A stretch of 64,000 bases of DNA from contig NZ_CP011112.1 of assembly GCF_001190945.1 (NCBI RefSeq), forward strand, positions 1,426,001 to 1,490,000. Reading direction: 5' to 3'. Shown here piece by piece: positions 51,430-61,528 of the stretch. Origin of the DNA: Luteipulveratus mongoliensis (lineage in GTDB: Bacteria; Actinomycetota; Actinomycetes; Actinomycetales; Dermatophilaceae). A program made the position numbers and the translations under genes. The notes beneath the pieces were generated by a model. It was not told the origin of the DNA, searched no databases, and worked only from the letters and a program-made list of their open reading frames with translations. The stretch's first letter is position 1, and every line of letters begins with the position of its first letter.

Positions 51430-52051
51430 GGGCGGGGAGGCGGCGGTCGGCGTACCAGGCGATGGCCGAGACGCCGAGCAGAAGCGCAGTGATGCCGAGG
51501 CAGTTGACGGTCACCAAGCCGTATCCCTGGTCGTCGGCGTCGAGGAACGGGTATGGGTACCAGCCCGTGATAGCGCCGCGGATCAGCGTGTAGGCCAGCC
51601 AGACGATCGGGTAGATCAACGATGGCAGCAGATCCGACGCCTGCACCCGCCCGCGCGGCCCGAACACCACCCAGCCGATCACCGCGAGCAACGGGACCAC
51701 CACGTGGAGCAGCTTGTCCGCGACATACGACGAACCCTCCAGGTCGAGCAGCGGCCGCAGGAAGAACCAGTGGATGATCCCGGTGACCGTGATGCCGACG
51801 ATCCCGCTGAGGCGTACGACGTTCCAGACTCGTCCCGAGCGCTGCGGGTCGCGAGTCAGCGTGGCTGACGCGTAGGCGATGAGCGCGTTGCTGAGCACGG
51901 TGAAGTAGCTGACGAACCGCACCAGCCGCTCGGTCATGGACGCCGGCTCGAGCTGGTTGAGGACCGACTCGCCGCGCACGATCAGGACGAGCTGGAAGAC
52001 CAGCGCGAAGGTGGCCACTGCGGCGACGAGTCCGTGCCATGCGCGCGTCAT
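51392..52051 (-). CDS. Pr6Pr-family membrane protein
   Basis: 219 aa with about six hydrophobic segments: VAAVATFALVFQLVLIVRG, VSYFTVLSNALIAYASATL, TGIIHWFFLRPLLD, LLHVVVPLLAVIGWVVFGPRG and a YPIVWLAYTLIRGAITGWYPYP block typical of Pr6Pr/FAR-17a-like proteins. Function in bacteria is unknown. The final residues (PAGRVADHPLVE and the TAG stop) are encoded by two units of the dispersed CTGGTCGAGTAG repeat, so the ancestral stop has been replaced by repeat sequence. Its 5' end lies 4 nt inside the ABC ATPase 3' end. Confidence 0.82.
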   Translation of the reverse strand: MTRAWHGLVAAVATFALVFQLVLIVRGESVLNQLEPASMTERLVRFVSYFTVLSNALIAYASATLTRDPQRSGRVWNVVRLSGIVGITVTGIIHWFFLRPLLDLEGSSYVADKLLHVVVPLLAVIGWVVFGPRGRVQASDLLPSLIYPIVWLAYTLIRGAITGWYPYPFLDADDQGYGLVTVNCLGITALLLGVSAIAWYADRRLPAPAGRVADHPLVE

Positions 52052-53685
52052 GTGAGCAGTGTGGCGCGTTCCTCGCGTCGACGGCGTTGTACGACCGGGT
52101 CTGGCACCGGCGCGGCGGCGAGCAGCCGTCGGGTGTAGTCCTCGGTCGGATCGGTCAGTACCTCCGAGGTCGGGCCCTTCTCGACGATCTGGCCATGGCG
52201 GAGCACGGCCACGTCGTGAGCGACCGCCTGCACCACGGCCAGGTCGTGACTGATGAGCAACGCGGCGAAGCCTTGCTCGTCCTGGAGGGCCACGAGGAGG
52301 TCGAGGACGGTCGCCTGCACCGACACGTCGAGGGCGCTGGTGGGCTCGTCGGCGATGAGCAGCCGTGGGCGCAGGGCGAGCGCCCTCGCGATCGCCACGC
52401 GCTGGCGCTGGCCACCGGACAGCTGGTGCGGGTAGCGCTCGGCGAGAGCCGGATCCAGGCGTACGGAGGTCAGCAGCTCGGCGACTCGTTCCTCGATCGC
52501 CTGCCGCGACCAGGATGCCAACCTCAGCGGTTCGGCGATCGAACGCCCCACTGGATGCTTGGGATTCAGCGATGACGCCGGATCCTGGAACACGATCCCG
52601 ACATCACGCTGGATCGCGCGCAGCCCTCGTCGAGAAGCGCGCGTGACGGACTCTCCGCCGATCTCCACATCACCCGAGGTCGCCGGCGTCAGGCCGGCGA
52701 GCGCCCGCCCGATGGTCGACTTGCCCGAGCCCGACTCGCCGACCAGACCTAGCGTGCGGCCGGCGTACAGCGTGAGGTCGACGCCGTCGACGGCGACGAG
52801 GTCCTGGCCGCGTCGCCGCTGCGAGTCGTAGCGAACGGTCAGATCCCGGACGGCCGCCGCCTCCGAGTTCGCCTCTGCCTCAACAGGTCTCGAGGACCCA
52901 TCGAGGCGCGGCACGGCGGCGAGCAACGAGCGGGTGTACGTCTCCTGCGGGTCTCCCAAGACGTCGTCGACCGAGCCGCTCTCCACGACCGTGCCGTCGC
53001 GCAGGACGATCACGTGGTCGGCCAGGTCGGCGATGACGCCCATGTCGTGGGTGATGAGCAGGATCGCCGTGCCACGATCACGCAACGACCGCAGCAGGTC
53101 GAGCACACCCGCCTGCACGGTCACGTCGAGCGCGGTCGTCGGTTCATCGGCGATGAGCACAGCGGGGTCCTTGCTCATCCCCATCGCGATCATGGCGCGC
53201 TGCAGCTGACCACCGGAGAGCTGGTGCGGGTAGGACGCCGCGATGCGTTCCGGGTCGTCGATACCGGCCTCTGCGAGCAGCTCCTCGACTCGACCAGCCG
53301 GCACCGAGTCTCCATGTGCTGCAAGGGCTTCGGCGATCTGGTCGCCGATCGTAAAGACAGGGTTCCAAGCCGCCATCGGCTCCTGGAAGACCGCACCGAT
53401 CTGGCGGCCGCGGATGCCACGGATGGTCTCCGCGTCGGCCGTCAGCAGCTCCAAGCCGTCGAGCTGGATGGAGCCCTCGACAGACGTGTCCGGTTCGAGC
53501 AGACGCAGGATCGACATCGCCATCACGGACTTGCCCGAGCCGGACTCGCCGACCAGGCCCAGCACCTGCCCCGGGCGCAGCGTGAGGTCAACGCCGTGCA
53601 CGACCTCACGCTGCGTCTGCCGACCGTCCGGGAACGCGATACGCAGTCCCCGGACGGTCAGCACCGGCGTACTCATCAATGTCAC
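52048..53685 (-). CDS. Peptide-type ABC transporter ATPase, fused DppD-DppF
   Basis: 545 aa with two complete oligopeptide-type NBDs: first Walker [19 protein letters not shown], signature [15 protein letters not shown], Walker [13 protein letters not shown]; second Walker [18 protein letters not shown], signature [16 protein letters not shown], Walker [13 protein letters not shown]. The tandem equals DppD plus DppF fused into one chain, common in Actinobacteria and Rhizobiales. I use the GTG at 53685 because it overlaps the binding-protein stop (GTGA); ATG at 53676 is an alternative. Energises the importer encoded upstream. Confidence 0.92.
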   Translation of the reverse strand: MTLMSTPVLTVRGLRIAFPDGRQTQREVVHGVDLTLRPGQVLGLVGESGSGKSVMAMSILRLLEPDTSVEGSIQLDGLELLTADAETIRGIRGRQIGAVFQEPMAAWNPVFTIGDQIAEALAAHGDSVPAGRVEELLAEAGIDDPERIAASYPHQLSGGQLQRAMIAMGMSKDPAVLIADEPTTALDVTVQAGVLDLLRSLRDRGTAILLITHDMGVIADLADHVIVLRDGTVVESGSVDDVLGDPQETYTRSLLAAVPRLDGSSRPVEAEANSEAAAVRDLTVRYDSQRRRGQDLVAVDGVDLTLYAGRTLGLVGESGSGKSTIGRALAGLTPATSGDVEIGGESVTRASRRGLRAIQRDVGIVFQDPASSLNPKHPVGRSIAEPLRLASWSRQAIEERVAELLTSVRLDPALAERYPHQLSGGQRQRVAIARALALRPRLLIADEPTSALDVSVQATVLDLLVALQDEQGFAALLISHDLAVVQAVAHDVAVLRHGQIVEKGPTSEVLTDPTEDYTRRLLAAAPVPDPVVQRRRREERATLLT

Positions 53686-55361
53686 TTCGTCAGCGAGACG
53701 CGCAGGTAGTTCGGGTAGTTCGGGAAGCCCGAGACGTCGAAGTTGCTGACGCCCGACCCGCGCAGGAACGCGTTGCGGGTGTAGATCAGTGGCACGACCG
53801 GGGCGTCCTGCAGGATCAGCTTGTCCGCCTTGGCCCAGATCGCGCCGGCCTTGGCGGGGTCGATCTCGCCCGTGGCCTGCTTGATGAGCGCGTCGACCGC
53901 CGGGTTGGAGTAGCGCGACAGGTTGTAGTTGCCGCCACCGATCTGCGAGCTGTCGAACAGCGGCTGGATGTTGCCGTTGGCGCTGGGGAAGTCCGGCTGC
54001 CAGCTGCCGACGGTCAGGTCGTAGTCACCCTTGTCGTCGGTCTGGGCGTCCGCGGTGTTCTCCTCCTCGAGCGGCTTGATGGTGACGGTGATGCCCGCCC
54101 GCTTGAGGCCCTGCTGGATCGCCTCGGCCTTCGCGACATCGCTGGGCTTGTTGGAGGTGATCAGCTTGAGATTCAGGTTGGTTGCGCCGGCCGACTTCAG
54201 CAGGCCCTTCGCCTTGGTCACGTCACCGGTCTCCGGCGCCGGGTAGAGGTCGTACGCCTGCCGTCCCGGAATGCCCGGCGTGATCAGCGTCGTCGCCGGG
54301 GCGCCACCCTGTGCTCCGCCGACGGCGAGCTGGAAGGCCTTCTTGTCGACGGCGTACGTGATCGCCTGACGCACCCGCTTGTCGGCCAGCTTGCCGTGCT
54401 TGGTGTTGATCGCGAGATAGGCGAGTGCGCCCGGATTCGACAGTGCGAGACGGGATTTCGCGGACGGGTTGCTCGTGATCTGCTTCAGCTGGGCCGGCGG
54501 GACAAAGCCCGACCCGAATGCCGTACGCGCCTCGCCCGAGTCCGCGATCAGCGACTGTGCCGCGACGGACTCGTCCTGGCTGAGCTTGTAGACGATCTTG
54601 TCTGGTCCGCCGAGGCGGACGCTGTCCGTCTTGGTGCTCCACTGCGGGTTGCGCTTGAGAGTCAGCGACGTGCCCTGCTTGTAGTTCTCGACCTCATACG
54701 GACCGGACGCCACCGGCTTGTTGCCGTACGACGCAGGCGTGGTGTCCGCAGCCTTCGGCACCGGCGAGAACGCGCCCATCGACGCGATCCACGGCCAGTC
54801 GCCGTAGGGCACGTTGAGGTGGAAGACGATGGTCTTGGCGTTGGGAGTCGCGATCGAGGGGAGCTGCTGGCCCTTGTAGGGCCCCTTGTACGACGCCGCG
54901 CCCGTGAGCAGCGCCTTGTGGTAGCCGAGGCCACCGGACAGCTCGGGTGCGAACGAGCGCTCGATGCCGTACTTGATATCGGCGCTGGTGATCGGCTGTC
55001 CGTTCGAGAACTTCAGGCCGTCCTTGAGCGTGAACGTCCAGGTCTTGCCGCCGTCGCTGGGCGTGCCCGTCGTGGTTGCGAGGTCCGGGACGACCTTCGG
55101 CTGCTGACCCGGCTTGATGTCCCAGGTCGTCAGTCGGCGGTGCACGAGGCCGAGTGACGTGATCGCCAGACTCTGACTCTTGGCCGGCTCGAAGCTCAGC
55201 TCGCTGGAGGAGTTGTAGATCGTGAGCGTGCCGCCCTTGGCGGTCGCCTCGGGCTTGGAACCGGCCGACGACGAGTCGTCCGATGACGGGTTGGCGTTGC
55301 AGGCGCTGATCGCCAGCGCCGTGCTCAGGGCGACCACCGCGGGGGTGATGGCTCGCTTCAT
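53682..55361 (-). CDS. Peptide-type ABC transporter substrate-binding lipoprotein
   Basis: 559 aa, SBP_bac_5 family: lipobox LAISAC, then YNSSSELSFEPAKSQSLAIT, WTFTLKDGLKFSNGQPITSA and KVRQAITYAVDKKAF-like segments. It binds oligopeptides or other solutes of cluster-C type and delivers them to the DppB/DppC-like permeases encoded just upstream on the same strand. GAAAGGAACC precedes the ATG at 55361. The ligand is unknown. Confidence 0.9.
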   Translation of the reverse strand: MKRAITPAVVALSTALAISACNANPSSDDSSSAGSKPEATAKGGTLTIYNSSSELSFEPAKSQSLAITSLGLVHRRLTTWDIKPGQQPKVVPDLATTTGTPSDGGKTWTFTLKDGLKFSNGQPITSADIKYGIERSFAPELSGGLGYHKALLTGAASYKGPYKGQQLPSIATPNAKTIVFHLNVPYGDWPWIASMGAFSPVPKAADTTPASYGNKPVASGPYEVENYKQGTSLTLKRNPQWSTKTDSVRLGGPDKIVYKLSQDESVAAQSLIADSGEARTAFGSGFVPPAQLKQITSNPSAKSRLALSNPGALAYLAINTKHGKLADKRVRQAITYAVDKKAFQLAVGGAQGGAPATTLITPGIPGRQAYDLYPAPETGDVTKAKGLLKSAGATNLNLKLITSNKPSDVAKAEAIQQGLKRAGITVTIKPLEEENTADAQTDDKGDYDLTVGSWQPDFPSANGNIQPLFDSSQIGGGNYNLSRYSNPAVDALIKQATGEIDPAKAGAIWAKADKLILQDAPVVPLIYTRNAFLRGSGVSNFDVSGFPNYPNYLRVSLTK

Positions 55362-55393
55362 GAGGGTTCCTTTCGACAGGTGCTGGCAGGCGC

Positions 55394-56383
<990 letters not shown>

Positions 56384-56386
56384 GGG

Positions 56387-57328
56387 TCACCTCCTCCTGG
56401 TCAGGCGCGGGTCGAGCGCGTCCCGCAGGCCGTCCCCGAGCAGGTTGAACGCGAGGGTGATGGCGAAGAGCGCGGAGGCGGGCGCGAGGAGGTACCAGGG
56501 GTCCGAGGCGATCCAGCCGATCGCCGTGCCGATCGTGCGGCCCCATGCGGGTGTCGGTGGTGGGACGCCGACGCCGAGGAAGGACAGCGCGGCCTCGGCC
56601 CCGATGCTGCTCGGGATCCGCATCGTCGTGAACACGATGATCGTGCTGCCGAGGTTGGGGAGCAGCTGCTCGCGGAGCACGTGCCACGGGCCGGCGCCCA
56701 TCGCGCGGGAGGCACTGACGAAGTCGCGCCCCATCAGGGCGAGCGACTGCCCTCGGATGACGCGTGCGACCGGCGGCCAGCCGAACAGCCCGATGACGAG
56801 GATGACGAGCAGCCAGCGCGGCACCGAGTCCGGTGCGAGGGCACCGAGCGAGATCATGAAGATCAATGACGGGAAGCCGAAGAGGACGTCGATCACCCGG
56901 CTGGCCACGCGGTCGTACCACCCGCCGAAGAGCGCTGCGGTCGCGCCGACGAGCACGCCGAGCGTCACCGCGATGAAGGTCGCCCCGATGCCGACCAGGA
57001 TCGAGGTCCGCGCGCCGTGGACGACGATCGCGAACAGGTCGCGCCCGGTGAGCGGCTCGACGCCGAACCAGTGCGCACCGCTGACGCCGCCGAACGCACC
57101 GCGCGGTGAGCCGTCCTCACCCAACACTTCGTGATGCCAGGTGGTGGGGTCCTGACCGCTGAGGCCGGCGACGAGAGGAGCGGCCAGGGCAGCCAGCACC
57201 ATCACGACGATCACGATGAGCCCGACCATGGCTGCACGGTCGTGCCGCAGCCGGCCGAGCACGGACGCCGCCTTGGCGCTGGGTGCGTCGATGGCGGCCT
57301 GGTCGGGCGGGCCGGGTGAGAACGTCAC
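56387..57328 (-). CDS. Peptide-type ABC permease (DppC-like)
   Basis: 313 aa with an N-terminal cytosolic tail, helix 1 MVGLIVIVVMVLAALAAPLV and the DppC block GTDPLGRDLF-like HWFGVEPLTGRDLFAIVVHG, followed by an EAA loop (FVSASRAMGAGPWHVLREQL). First gene of the minus operon dppC-dppB-SBP-ATPase. GTG start at 57328. A 17-bp inverted repeat upstream (57362-57378) may be its operator. Confidence 0.9.
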   Translation of the reverse strand: MTFSPGPPDQAAIDAPSAKAASVLGRLRHDRAAMVGLIVIVVMVLAALAAPLVAGLSGQDPTTWHHEVLGEDGSPRGAFGGVSGAHWFGVEPLTGRDLFAIVVHGARTSILVGIGATFIAVTLGVLVGATAALFGGWYDRVASRVIDVLFGFPSLIFMISLGALAPDSVPRWLLVILVIGLFGWPPVARVIRGQSLALMGRDFVSASRAMGAGPWHVLREQLLPNLGSTIIVFTTMRIPSSIGAEAALSFLGVGVPPPTPAWGRTIGTAIGWIASDPWYLLAPASALFAITLAFNLLGDGLRDALDPRLTRRR

Positions 57329-57361
57329 GGTGGTAGGGCTTCCTGGTCAAGTAGTCACATC

Positions 57362-57378
57362 AGCACAGATTATGTGCT
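57362..57378. promoter_or_regulatory. Inverted repeat upstream of the peptide ABC operon
   Basis: AGCACA-GATTA-TGTGCT, a perfect 6-bp dyad with a 5-nt centre, 34 bp upstream of the DppC-like start codon. On the minus strand it includes CATAAT, a possible -10. Candidate operator; no regulator in the window can be tied to it. Confidence 0.4.
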
Positions 57379-57436
57379 CGACAAGGAAACGTTATACGGA
57401 CGGTCAGACAGAGGTCAGCACCGGGTCAGGCTCGGC

Positions 57437-57530
57437 CGCTGGTCGAGTAGCCCGGAGCGGGTCTCGATACGAGGCTCCGCAAGCTCCGCCTCTACTCGAC
57501 CCAAGCACCGGAGGGCGTATCGAGACCCGG
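57437..57530. repeat. CTGGTCGAGTAG repeat, copy 5
   Basis: CGCTGGTCGAGTAG (57437-57450), GGTCTCGATAC, CTACTCGACC and GTATCGAGACCCGG blocks lie between the end of the lacI gene and the dppC promoter region. Unlike the other copies it separates two co-directional minus-strand genes. The remaining bases of 57329-57436 hold only the inverted repeat and probable promoter. Confidence 0.85.
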
Positions 57531-58550
57531 CTACGACTCCTGGGCGCCGGTTGTGCTCTGGCGGGCCTGGAGCACGAACGGCGGCTCGACGACCTCGAAC
57601 CCGGCACCGTCCAGGCGGCTGCCGCGCTCGCTGATCAGGCGTACGGCCCCGGCGGCGATCGCCGTCTTGTCCGGTGCGATGGTGCTCAGCGGCGGCAGGC
57701 TGTAGCGGCTCTCGTCCGAGCCGTCGAAGCCGATGATCGCGATGTCCTCGGGCACCCGCAGCCCCGACCGGACGGCCTCGTGGAGGGCGCCGACAGCCAG
57801 GAGGTCGTTGCAGCAGAACACCGCATCCGGTCGGTCGTCCGCCGGACCGTCGAGCAGCGCGCGCATGGCGAGCATGCCGTCGTGACGGTGAAAGCTCTCG
57901 GCGCCGGCGACCCGGTCGTCCGGAGCGGTCAGCCGCGCGGCCTTCAGCTCTTCGCGGTAGCCCTGCAGTCGCAGCGCAGCGGTCGCGCGACGCGGGTTGT
58001 CACCGATGAACGCGATGCGGGTGCGCCCCAGGTCGATCAGGTGACGGGTGGCGGCACGGGCTGCGGCGACGTTGTCGATCGCCACCCGGTCGAGCGCGAA
58101 GCCGGCGGTCTGCTCGCCCAGGAGTACGACCGGGAATCCGTCCGGCAGGGTGGCCAGGTCGTCTGCGACCAGTGCCTCGGGGCTGACGATCGCGCCGTCG
58201 ACCATGTGCGGGCCGAGAGTGGCGATGCTCTCCAGCTCGCGCTCGCGCTGGCCTTGGGTCTGCTCGATCAGGACGTTCCAGCCGTTCGTCTGCGCGGCCG
58301 TGATGACCAGCCCGGCCAGCTCGCCGAAGTAGGGGATCCCGAGGTCCGGGACGACAAGACCGAGGAATCCCGTACGGCCGCGGCGCAGGTTGCGCGCGCC
58401 GATGTTGGGTCGGTATCCGGTCTGCTCGAGCGCAGCCTCGACCTTGCGGCGGTTGTCCTCGCGGACGAACTCGTAACCGTTCACGACGTTCGAGACGGTC
58501 TTGACCGAGACCCCCGCCAGCTCTGCGACGTCCTTGAGCGTGGCCACCAT
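57531..58550 (-). CDS. LacI-family regulator of the YtfQRT-like importer
   Basis: 339 aa: LacI HTH at the N-terminus (TLKDVAELAGVSVKTVSNVV), linker region NIGARNLRRGRTGFLGLVVP, then the sugar-sensor domain (IIGFDGSDESRYSLPPLSTI). ATG at 58550 follows GGAGGAGCTG, which decides against a longer in-frame start. Divergent from a sugar importer; a long inverted repeat at 58661-58687 in the shared 216-bp region is its likely binding site. The stop codon abuts a copy of the dispersed repeat. Confidence 0.9.
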   Translation of the reverse strand: MVATLKDVAELAGVSVKTVSNVVNGYEFVREDNRRKVEAALEQTGYRPNIGARNLRRGRTGFLGLVVPDLGIPYFGELAGLVITAAQTNGWNVLIEQTQGQRERELESIATLGPHMVDGAIVSPEALVADDLATLPDGFPVVLLGEQTAGFALDRVAIDNVAAARAATRHLIDLGRTRIAFIGDNPRRATAALRLQGYREELKAARLTAPDDRVAGAESFHRHDGMLAMRALLDGPADDRPDAVFCCNDLLAVGALHEAVRSGLRVPEDIAIIGFDGSDESRYSLPPLSTIAPDKTAIAAGAVRLISERGSRLDGAGFEVVEPPFVLQARQSTTGAQES

Positions 58551-58660
58551 CAGCTCCTCCTGCACGACGGGCCCCTGCCGAGGCGTACGCAACGGCCCGA
58601 GGCAACACGCAGCGACCCCACGGGCCGCATCTCGCGGCAGCGTAACAATGGTCCGATCTC

Positions 58661-58687
58661 TTTACAACGTCGTGCCAACGATGTAAA
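58661..58687. promoter_or_regulatory. Probable LacI operator before the YtfQRT-like importer
   Basis: Inverted repeat TTTACAACGT (58661-58670), 7-nt spacer, ACGATGTAAA (58678-58687); 9 of 10 arm positions pair. It lies in the divergent region between lacI (start 58550, minus) and the binding-protein gene (start 58767, plus). The two arms may be half-sites or two separate operator halves. Confidence 0.6.
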
Positions 58688-58766
58688 ACAGTGGCCGAAC
58701 CCGACTGTGTGGCTCAGGTCACATCGGTTGCACGGCCGGGGCCCACCCTGTGTCAAAGGAGTGCTC

Positions 58767-59903
58767 ATGCTCGGCAACCCGTCCTCGCCTCGATCCCCGG
58801 GCCTGCGCACCGTCGCAGTGTCTGCCGCCGTCGCGCTCGCCTGCACCCTGTCAGCGTGCTCCAAGAGCGAGTCCGACTCCGACGCCACCGGCAGCGCCGG
58901 CAGCGGCTCGCCCGCCGCGGCTGCACCGTCCGCCCCGGCCGCGTCGACTGCCACCACTCAGCCGTCCCAGACCGGCACCGGCTGCGCGCTGTCGGCCACC
59001 GGCTATCCCAAGGTCGATCTGAAGACTGCGAAGGTCGGCTTCTCCCAGTCCGAGAAGGAGGGCAACCCGTTCCGGATCGCAGAGACCAAGTCCATCCGCG
59101 ACGAGGCCGCTCGCCTCGGCATCCCCAAGGGCAACCTGCTCACCACCAACGCGCAGAGCGACCTCAACAAGCAGATCAGCGACATCAAGTCGCTGCTGTC
59201 GCAGGGCGTCCAGCTGCTGATCGTGGCGCCGCTGAACTCCGACGGCCTGCAGCCGGCGCTCGATGCGGCCAAGGCCAAGAAGGTGCCGGTCGTGACGATC
59301 GACCGCCAGGTCACCTCCAAGCCGTGCACCGACTACCTGACCTTCATCGGGTCCAACTTCGTCAGCCAGGGCCAGCGCGCGGCCGACGCCATGATCAAGG
59401 AGACCGGTGGCAAGGGCAAGGTCGCGATCCTGCTCGGCGCCTCGGGCAACAACGTCACCACCGACCGGACCAAGGGCTTCAAGGACCAGCTCGCCGCCAA
59501 GGGCCCGGGCCTCAAGATCGTCGCTGAGCAGACCGGTGACTTCGAGCGGTCCAAGGGCCAGTCGGTGATGGAGCAGCTGATCCAGTCCCACCCGGACATC
59601 ACCGCGGTCTACGCGGAGAACGACGAGATGGGTGTCGGCGCTGTGAACGCGCTGCGCTCGGCCGGCAAGACGCCTGGCAAGGACGTCAAGATCGTCTCCG
59701 TGGACGGCACCCGCAACGCGGTCCAGCTCTTGGCGGACGGCAAGTACAACGGCGTGATCGAGTCCAACCCGCGCTTCGGACCGCTGGCGTTCAAGACGCT
59801 GCAGCAGTTCGAGAGTGGCACGGCGATCCCGCCGAGCATCGTCATCACCGACGACGCGTACGACCCGTCCAACGCCAAGCAGAAGATCAACAACGCCTAC
59901 TGA
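58767..59903 (+). CDS. Sugar-binding lipoprotein, YtfQ-like
   Basis: 378 aa: lipobox CTLSAC, a Ser/Ala/Pro-rich linker to about residue 75, then a periplasmic binding domain (AKVGFSQSEKEGNPFRIAET; LLIVAPLNSDGLQPALDA; ITAVYAENDEMGVGAVNAL). The GFSQ..EGNPFRIAETKS start of the domain resembles YtfQ-type galactofuranose-binding proteins. The ATG at 58767 follows AAAGGAG. First gene of a plus-strand importer operon under the divergent LacI. Confidence 0.88.
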   Translation: MLGNPSSPRSPGLRTVAVSAAVALACTLSACSKSESDSDATGSAGSGSPAAAAPSAPAASTATTQPSQTGTGCALSATGYPKVDLKTAKVGFSQSEKEGNPFRIAETKSIRDEAARLGIPKGNLLTTNAQSDLNKQISDIKSLLSQGVQLLIVAPLNSDGLQPALDAAKAKKVPVVTIDRQVTSKPCTDYLTFIGSNFVSQGQRAADAMIKETGGKGKVAILLGASGNNVTTDRTKGFKDQLAAKGPGLKIVAEQTGDFERSKGQSVMEQLIQSHPDITAVYAENDEMGVGAVNALRSAGKTPGKDVKIVSVDGTRNAVQLLADGKYNGVIESNPRFGPLAFKTLQQFESGTAIPPSIVITDDAYDPSNAKQKINNAY

Positions 59904-59904
59904 G

Positions 59905-61470
59905 ATGGCGAGCACCCACGAGGAGCGGCGGGAGGACGTACCCGTCCTCGAAACCGTAGGCGGCACAAAGCGATTCGTCGGCACGCTGGCGCTCAACGAC
60001 GTGTCGTTCCAGCTGCGTCCGGGTGAGGTGCACGCCCTCGTCGGCGAGAACGGCGCCGGCAAGTCGACGTTGATCAAGGTGCTGACCGGCGTCTACCAGC
60101 TCGACGGCGGTGAGCTGCGGCATCGCGGCGAGCCGGTGTCGTTCGGGCGTCCGGTCGATGCGCAGCGGGCGGGGATCTCGACCATCTACCAAGAGGTCAA
60201 TCTCATCCCGCTGCGCAGCGTCGCGGCCAACGTGTTCCTCGGTCGTGAGCCGACGCGATACGGCCTGGTCGACCGCAAGCGGATGCATCGTGAGGCAGCC
60301 GAGCTGCTCGAGCGGTACGGCATTCACGGCGACGTGGGTCGGCCGCTCGGCACGCTCGGTGTCGGTGCCCAGCAGATGGTGGCGCTCGCCCGTGCGGTGC
60401 ACGCGGAGGCGCACGTGGTGATCATGGACGAGCCGACGTCCTCGCTGGAGCCCCGCGAGGTCGAGACGCTCTTCGAGGTGATCGAGCGACTGCACGAGGA
60501 CGGCATCGCGATCCTCTACGTCAGCCACCGGCTCGATGAGCTCTACCGCATCTGCGACCGGGTGACGGTGCTGCGCGACGGGCGGCTGGTCCACACCGGC
60601 GACCTCGCGGACCTGAAGCGCATCGACCTGGTCTCCAAGATGCTCGGCCGCGAGGTGAGCGACATCCGGCGGCACGGCTCGACGACCTTCGGCGAGACCG
60701 ACCACGCAGTCGTCGACGAGGGCCGCGGTGAGCCGCTGCTGCAGGCGCAGCGGCTGGTGAGTGCGCCGAAGGTACGCGATGTGTCGGTCGAGATCCACGC
60801 CGGCGAAGTGGTCGGTCTCGCCGGCCTGCTGGGTGCGGGTCGCAGTGAGACGGCGCGGGCGATCCTCGGAGCGTTGCCGTTGAGCTCGGGCACCGTCCTG
60901 CTCGGCGGCAAGGCGCTGCCCAGCGGCAATGTCGGTGCGGCGACTCGGGCCGGCATCAGCATGCTCGCCGAGGACCGCAAGCTCGACGGGATCATCCCTC
61001 ACCTGTCCATCCGCGAGAACATCGTGCTCGCCGCCCTGCCCCGCCTTTCCCGCTTCGGCGTGGTCGACCGCGCACGCCAGGACGAGGTCGTACAGACCTT
61101 CATGGAGCGACTCCGGATCAAGGCGTCCAGCCCCGACCAGAAGGTCGTCGAGCTCTCCGGCGGCAACCAGCAGAAGGTGCTGCTCGCGCGCTGGCTCTGC
61201 ACGCAGCCGAAGGTCCTGCTGCTCGACGAGCCGACGCGCGGTATCGACATCGGCGCCAAGGCCGAGGTGCAGGCACTCATCGACGAGCTCGCGTCCGATG
61301 GGCTCGGGGTGCTGCTCGTGTCGTCCGAGCTGGACGAGCTGGTCGACGGCTCGGACCGAGTCATGGTGCTGCGCGACGGCGAGGTGGTGGGCGAGCTCAG
61401 CGGCGACGACCTCACCCGTGACCGCATCCTCGACGCGATCGCCGGCGACCACCAGGAGGAGAGCGCATGA
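59905..61470 (+). CDS. Sugar ABC ATPase with two NBDs, YtfR-like
   Basis: 521 aa with duplicated NBDs: Walker [15 protein letters not shown], Walker B VVIMDEPTSSLEP, then degenerate C-terminal Walker A (GLLGAGRSETARAILG), signature [15 protein letters not shown] and [13 protein letters not shown]. Powers the importer made with the two permeases downstream. It begins 1 nt after the binding-protein stop. RbsA/MglA-type domain order, as in the fucose importer at 43.2 kb. Confidence 0.9.
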   Translation: MASTHEERREDVPVLETVGGTKRFVGTLALNDVSFQLRPGEVHALVGENGAGKSTLIKVLTGVYQLDGGELRHRGEPVSFGRPVDAQRAGISTIYQEVNLIPLRSVAANVFLGREPTRYGLVDRKRMHREAAELLERYGIHGDVGRPLGTLGVGAQQMVALARAVHAEAHVVIMDEPTSSLEPREVETLFEVIERLHEDGIAILYVSHRLDELYRICDRVTVLRDGRLVHTGDLADLKRIDLVSKMLGREVSDIRRHGSTTFGETDHAVVDEGRGEPLLQAQRLVSAPKVRDVSVEIHAGEVVGLAGLLGAGRSETARAILGALPLSSGTVLLGGKALPSGNVGAATRAGISMLAEDRKLDGIIPHLSIRENIVLAALPRLSRFGVVDRARQDEVVQTFMERLRIKASSPDQKVVELSGGNQQKVLLARWLCTQPKVLLLDEPTRGIDIGAKAEVQALIDELASDGLGVLLVSSELDELVDGSDRVMVLRDGEVVGELSGDDLTRDRILDAIAGDHQEESA

Positions 61471-61528
61471 GCACCCCACGATGTTTCTCCTCCGCTTTGC
61501 TCCTCCGAATACATCGAGGGGACCCCGC

